Assembly: GCA_937868025.1 (NCBI GenBank) | Contig: CALMLJ010000394.1 | Location: forward strand, 1-6,207 | Source of the DNA: an uncultured Acidimicrobiaceae bacterium | GTDB taxonomy: Bacteria > Actinomycetota > Acidimicrobiia > Acidimicrobiales > Microtrichaceae | Length of the DNA: 6,207 bases | Reading direction: 5' to 3' | Shown here: piece by piece, positions 5,204 through 6,207 of the stretch | How positions within the stretch are numbered: the first letter of the stretch is position 1 | How the letters are laid out: each line of letters starts with the position of its first letter | Translations under genes and position numbers: made by a program | Notes under the pieces: generated by a model | Seen by the model: the letters and a program-made list of their open reading frames with translations, nothing else | Told to the model about the DNA's origin: nothing | Databases searched by the model: none

Positions 5204-6207
5204 ATGTCCACCCTCGTTCCCGTCGTCGACCTGTCGTCGCCCGACGCTCCCGCCGCCATCGACGCCGCCTGCCGTGAGAGCGGTTTCTTCCAGGTGGTCA
5301 ACCACGGCCTCGACCTGACGCTGGTGGAGGACCTCCTCGCGGCGCTCGAGACGTTCTTCCACCTGCCTGCCGACGTGAAGCTGCAGTACCCGCCGCCGTC
5401 ACCCGACGTGAACAACGGCTACTCGGCGATCGGCGCGGAGTCGCTGGCGTACAGCCTCGGAGTCGAGGCACCGCCCGACCTGTTCGAGGCCTTCAACTTC
5501 GGGCCGGAGGATCCCGACCTCACCAACCCGGCGGTCGCCGCCGAACGCGACCGCATCTTCGCCCCCAACATCTGGCCGGCCGAGGTGCCCGAGCTGCGCA
5601 CCGCGGGCGTGGCGTACTTCGACGCCGCCGTCGCCCTGGCCCACCGCATCACGGCGGCCTGCGCGGTGGGGCTCGGCCTGCCGGGCGACTTCTTCGAGGC
5701 GTTCACGGGCCACTCGACCGACACGATGCGGTGCAACTGGTACTCCCGGGTGGCCGGCTCGCCCGATCCCCTCCCCGGGCAGCAGCGCATGGGAGCGCAC
5801 ACCGACTACGGCATCATCACGGTGCTGTACGCCGACCGGGTGCCTGGCCTCGAACTCCTCGACAAGCGTGGCGAGTGGATCGGGGTCGTGCCCGAACCGG
5901 GCGCGTACCTCGTGAACGTGGGTGACCTGTTGGCGCAGTGGTCGAACGACCGGTGGGTGTCGACGTTGCACCGGGTCGTGCCACCGCCGGCGACGACGGA
6001 CGGCCCGTCGCTGCGCCGCTCGATCGCGTTCTTCCACGACGGCGATTGGGACGCCATGATCCAGTGCCTCCCGACCTGCTGCTCGGAGGACGAACCGCCG
6101 AAGTACGCGCCGGTCCGGGCCCTCGACCACCTCCTGAACAAACTCGTCGGCGGCCGGGCCATGGAACCGGCGGAGACCACCGCCCACATCGGCGACCGAA
6201 TCGACGC
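5204..6207 (+). CDS. Isopenicillin-N-synthase-like 2-oxoglutarate/Fe(II) oxygenase, 3' end outside the window
   Basis: The visible 334 full codons encode a non-heme Fe(II) oxygenase, expected to use 2-oxoglutarate and oxygen to hydroxylate, desaturate or dealkylate a small substrate. Numbered from the ATG at 5204, the N-terminal domain has VPVVDLSS (5-12) and the typical GFFQVVNHG (27-35). The jelly-roll core carries H199-T-D201 and H256 as iron ligands, and R271-R-S273 as the RxS co-substrate motif. All are intact. The family is usually 310-360 residues, so few residues are probably missing; no stop occurs before 6207. The start at 5204 is preferred for its GGAGGT site and conserved beginning MSTLVPVVDL. 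An in-frame ATG at 5123 with its own good ribosome site would add 27 residues. It follows the diiron gene closely and probably shares its transcript. Plant-type and bacterial relatives act on many substrates, so the substrate is not predicted. Confidence 0.9.
   Translation, partial: MSTLVPVVDLSSPDAPAAIDAACRESGFFQVVNHGLDLTLVEDLLAALETFFHLPADVKLQYPPPSPDVNNGYSAIGAESLAYSLGVEAPPDLFEAFNFGPEDPDLTNPAVAAERDRIFAPNIWPAEVPELRTAGVAYFDAAVALAHRITAACAVGLGLPGDFFEAFTGHSTDTMRCNWYSRVAGSPDPLPGQQRMGAHTDYGIITVLYADRVPGLELLDKRGEWIGVVPEPGAYLVNVGDLLAQWSNDRWVSTLHRVVPPPATTDGPSLRRSIAFFHDGDWDAMIQCLPTCCSEDEPPKYAPVRALDHLLNKLVGGRAMEPAETTAHIGDRID

Noticed and set aside
5399..6187. 262-codon minus-strand open frame opposite the 2-oxoglutarate oxygenase
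   Set aside because: Arg/Val/Gly-rich shadow; the plus-strand frame encodes all iron and 2-oxoglutarate ligands.

Overview
The window is a compact, high-GC stretch with strongly GC-biased third codon positions, little intergenic DNA, GTG as well as ATG starts and GGAGG-type ribosome binding sites. This suggests a high-GC actinobacterium, possibly of the Acidimicrobiia type. That placement is a style judgement only, because no taxonomic marker is present. There are no RNA genes, insertion sequences, CRISPR repeats or obvious terminators.

Layout from left to right. (1) A probable leftward gene start at 60 runs off the left edge. (2) A rightward Rieske oxygenase lies at 161-1216. (3) A leftward pair follows: a purine-type phosphoribosyltransferase (2827 to 2219) leading through a 4-base GTGA overlap into a second, paralogous Rieske oxygenase (2222 to 1170). 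The two Rieske genes meet tail to tail and overlap by 47 bases. (4) A 113-base divergent control region at 2828-2940 carries a perfect dyad TTGACC-N7-GGTCAA and a 10-base direct repeat, with one copy at each end. (5) A rightward probable operon follows: a TRZ/ATZ-type amidohydrolase (2941-4299), a ferritin-like diiron protein (4338-5078), and an isopenicillin-N-synthase-like 2-oxoglutarate/Fe(II) oxygenase (5204 to beyond 6207, possibly starting at 5123).

How the genes may work together. Four proteins carry complete non-heme iron ligand sets: two Rieske, one diiron and one facial-triad. They sit beside an aminohydrolase-type metal hydrolase and a phosphoribosyltransferase. Rieske enzymes with a vanillate-demethylase-like layout often remove O- or N-alkyl groups. 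TRZ/ATZ amidohydrolases often remove amino or alkylamino groups from purines, pterins or s-triazines. Type I phosphoribosyltransferases salvage free bases to nucleotides. The simplest joint hypothesis is oxidative trimming, deamination and salvage or breakdown of an N- or O-substituted purine-like heterocycle. The substrate is inferred from family tendencies and gene proximity, not read from sequence. No Rieske reductase or ferredoxin, transporter or regulator is visible here, so partners must lie outside the window.
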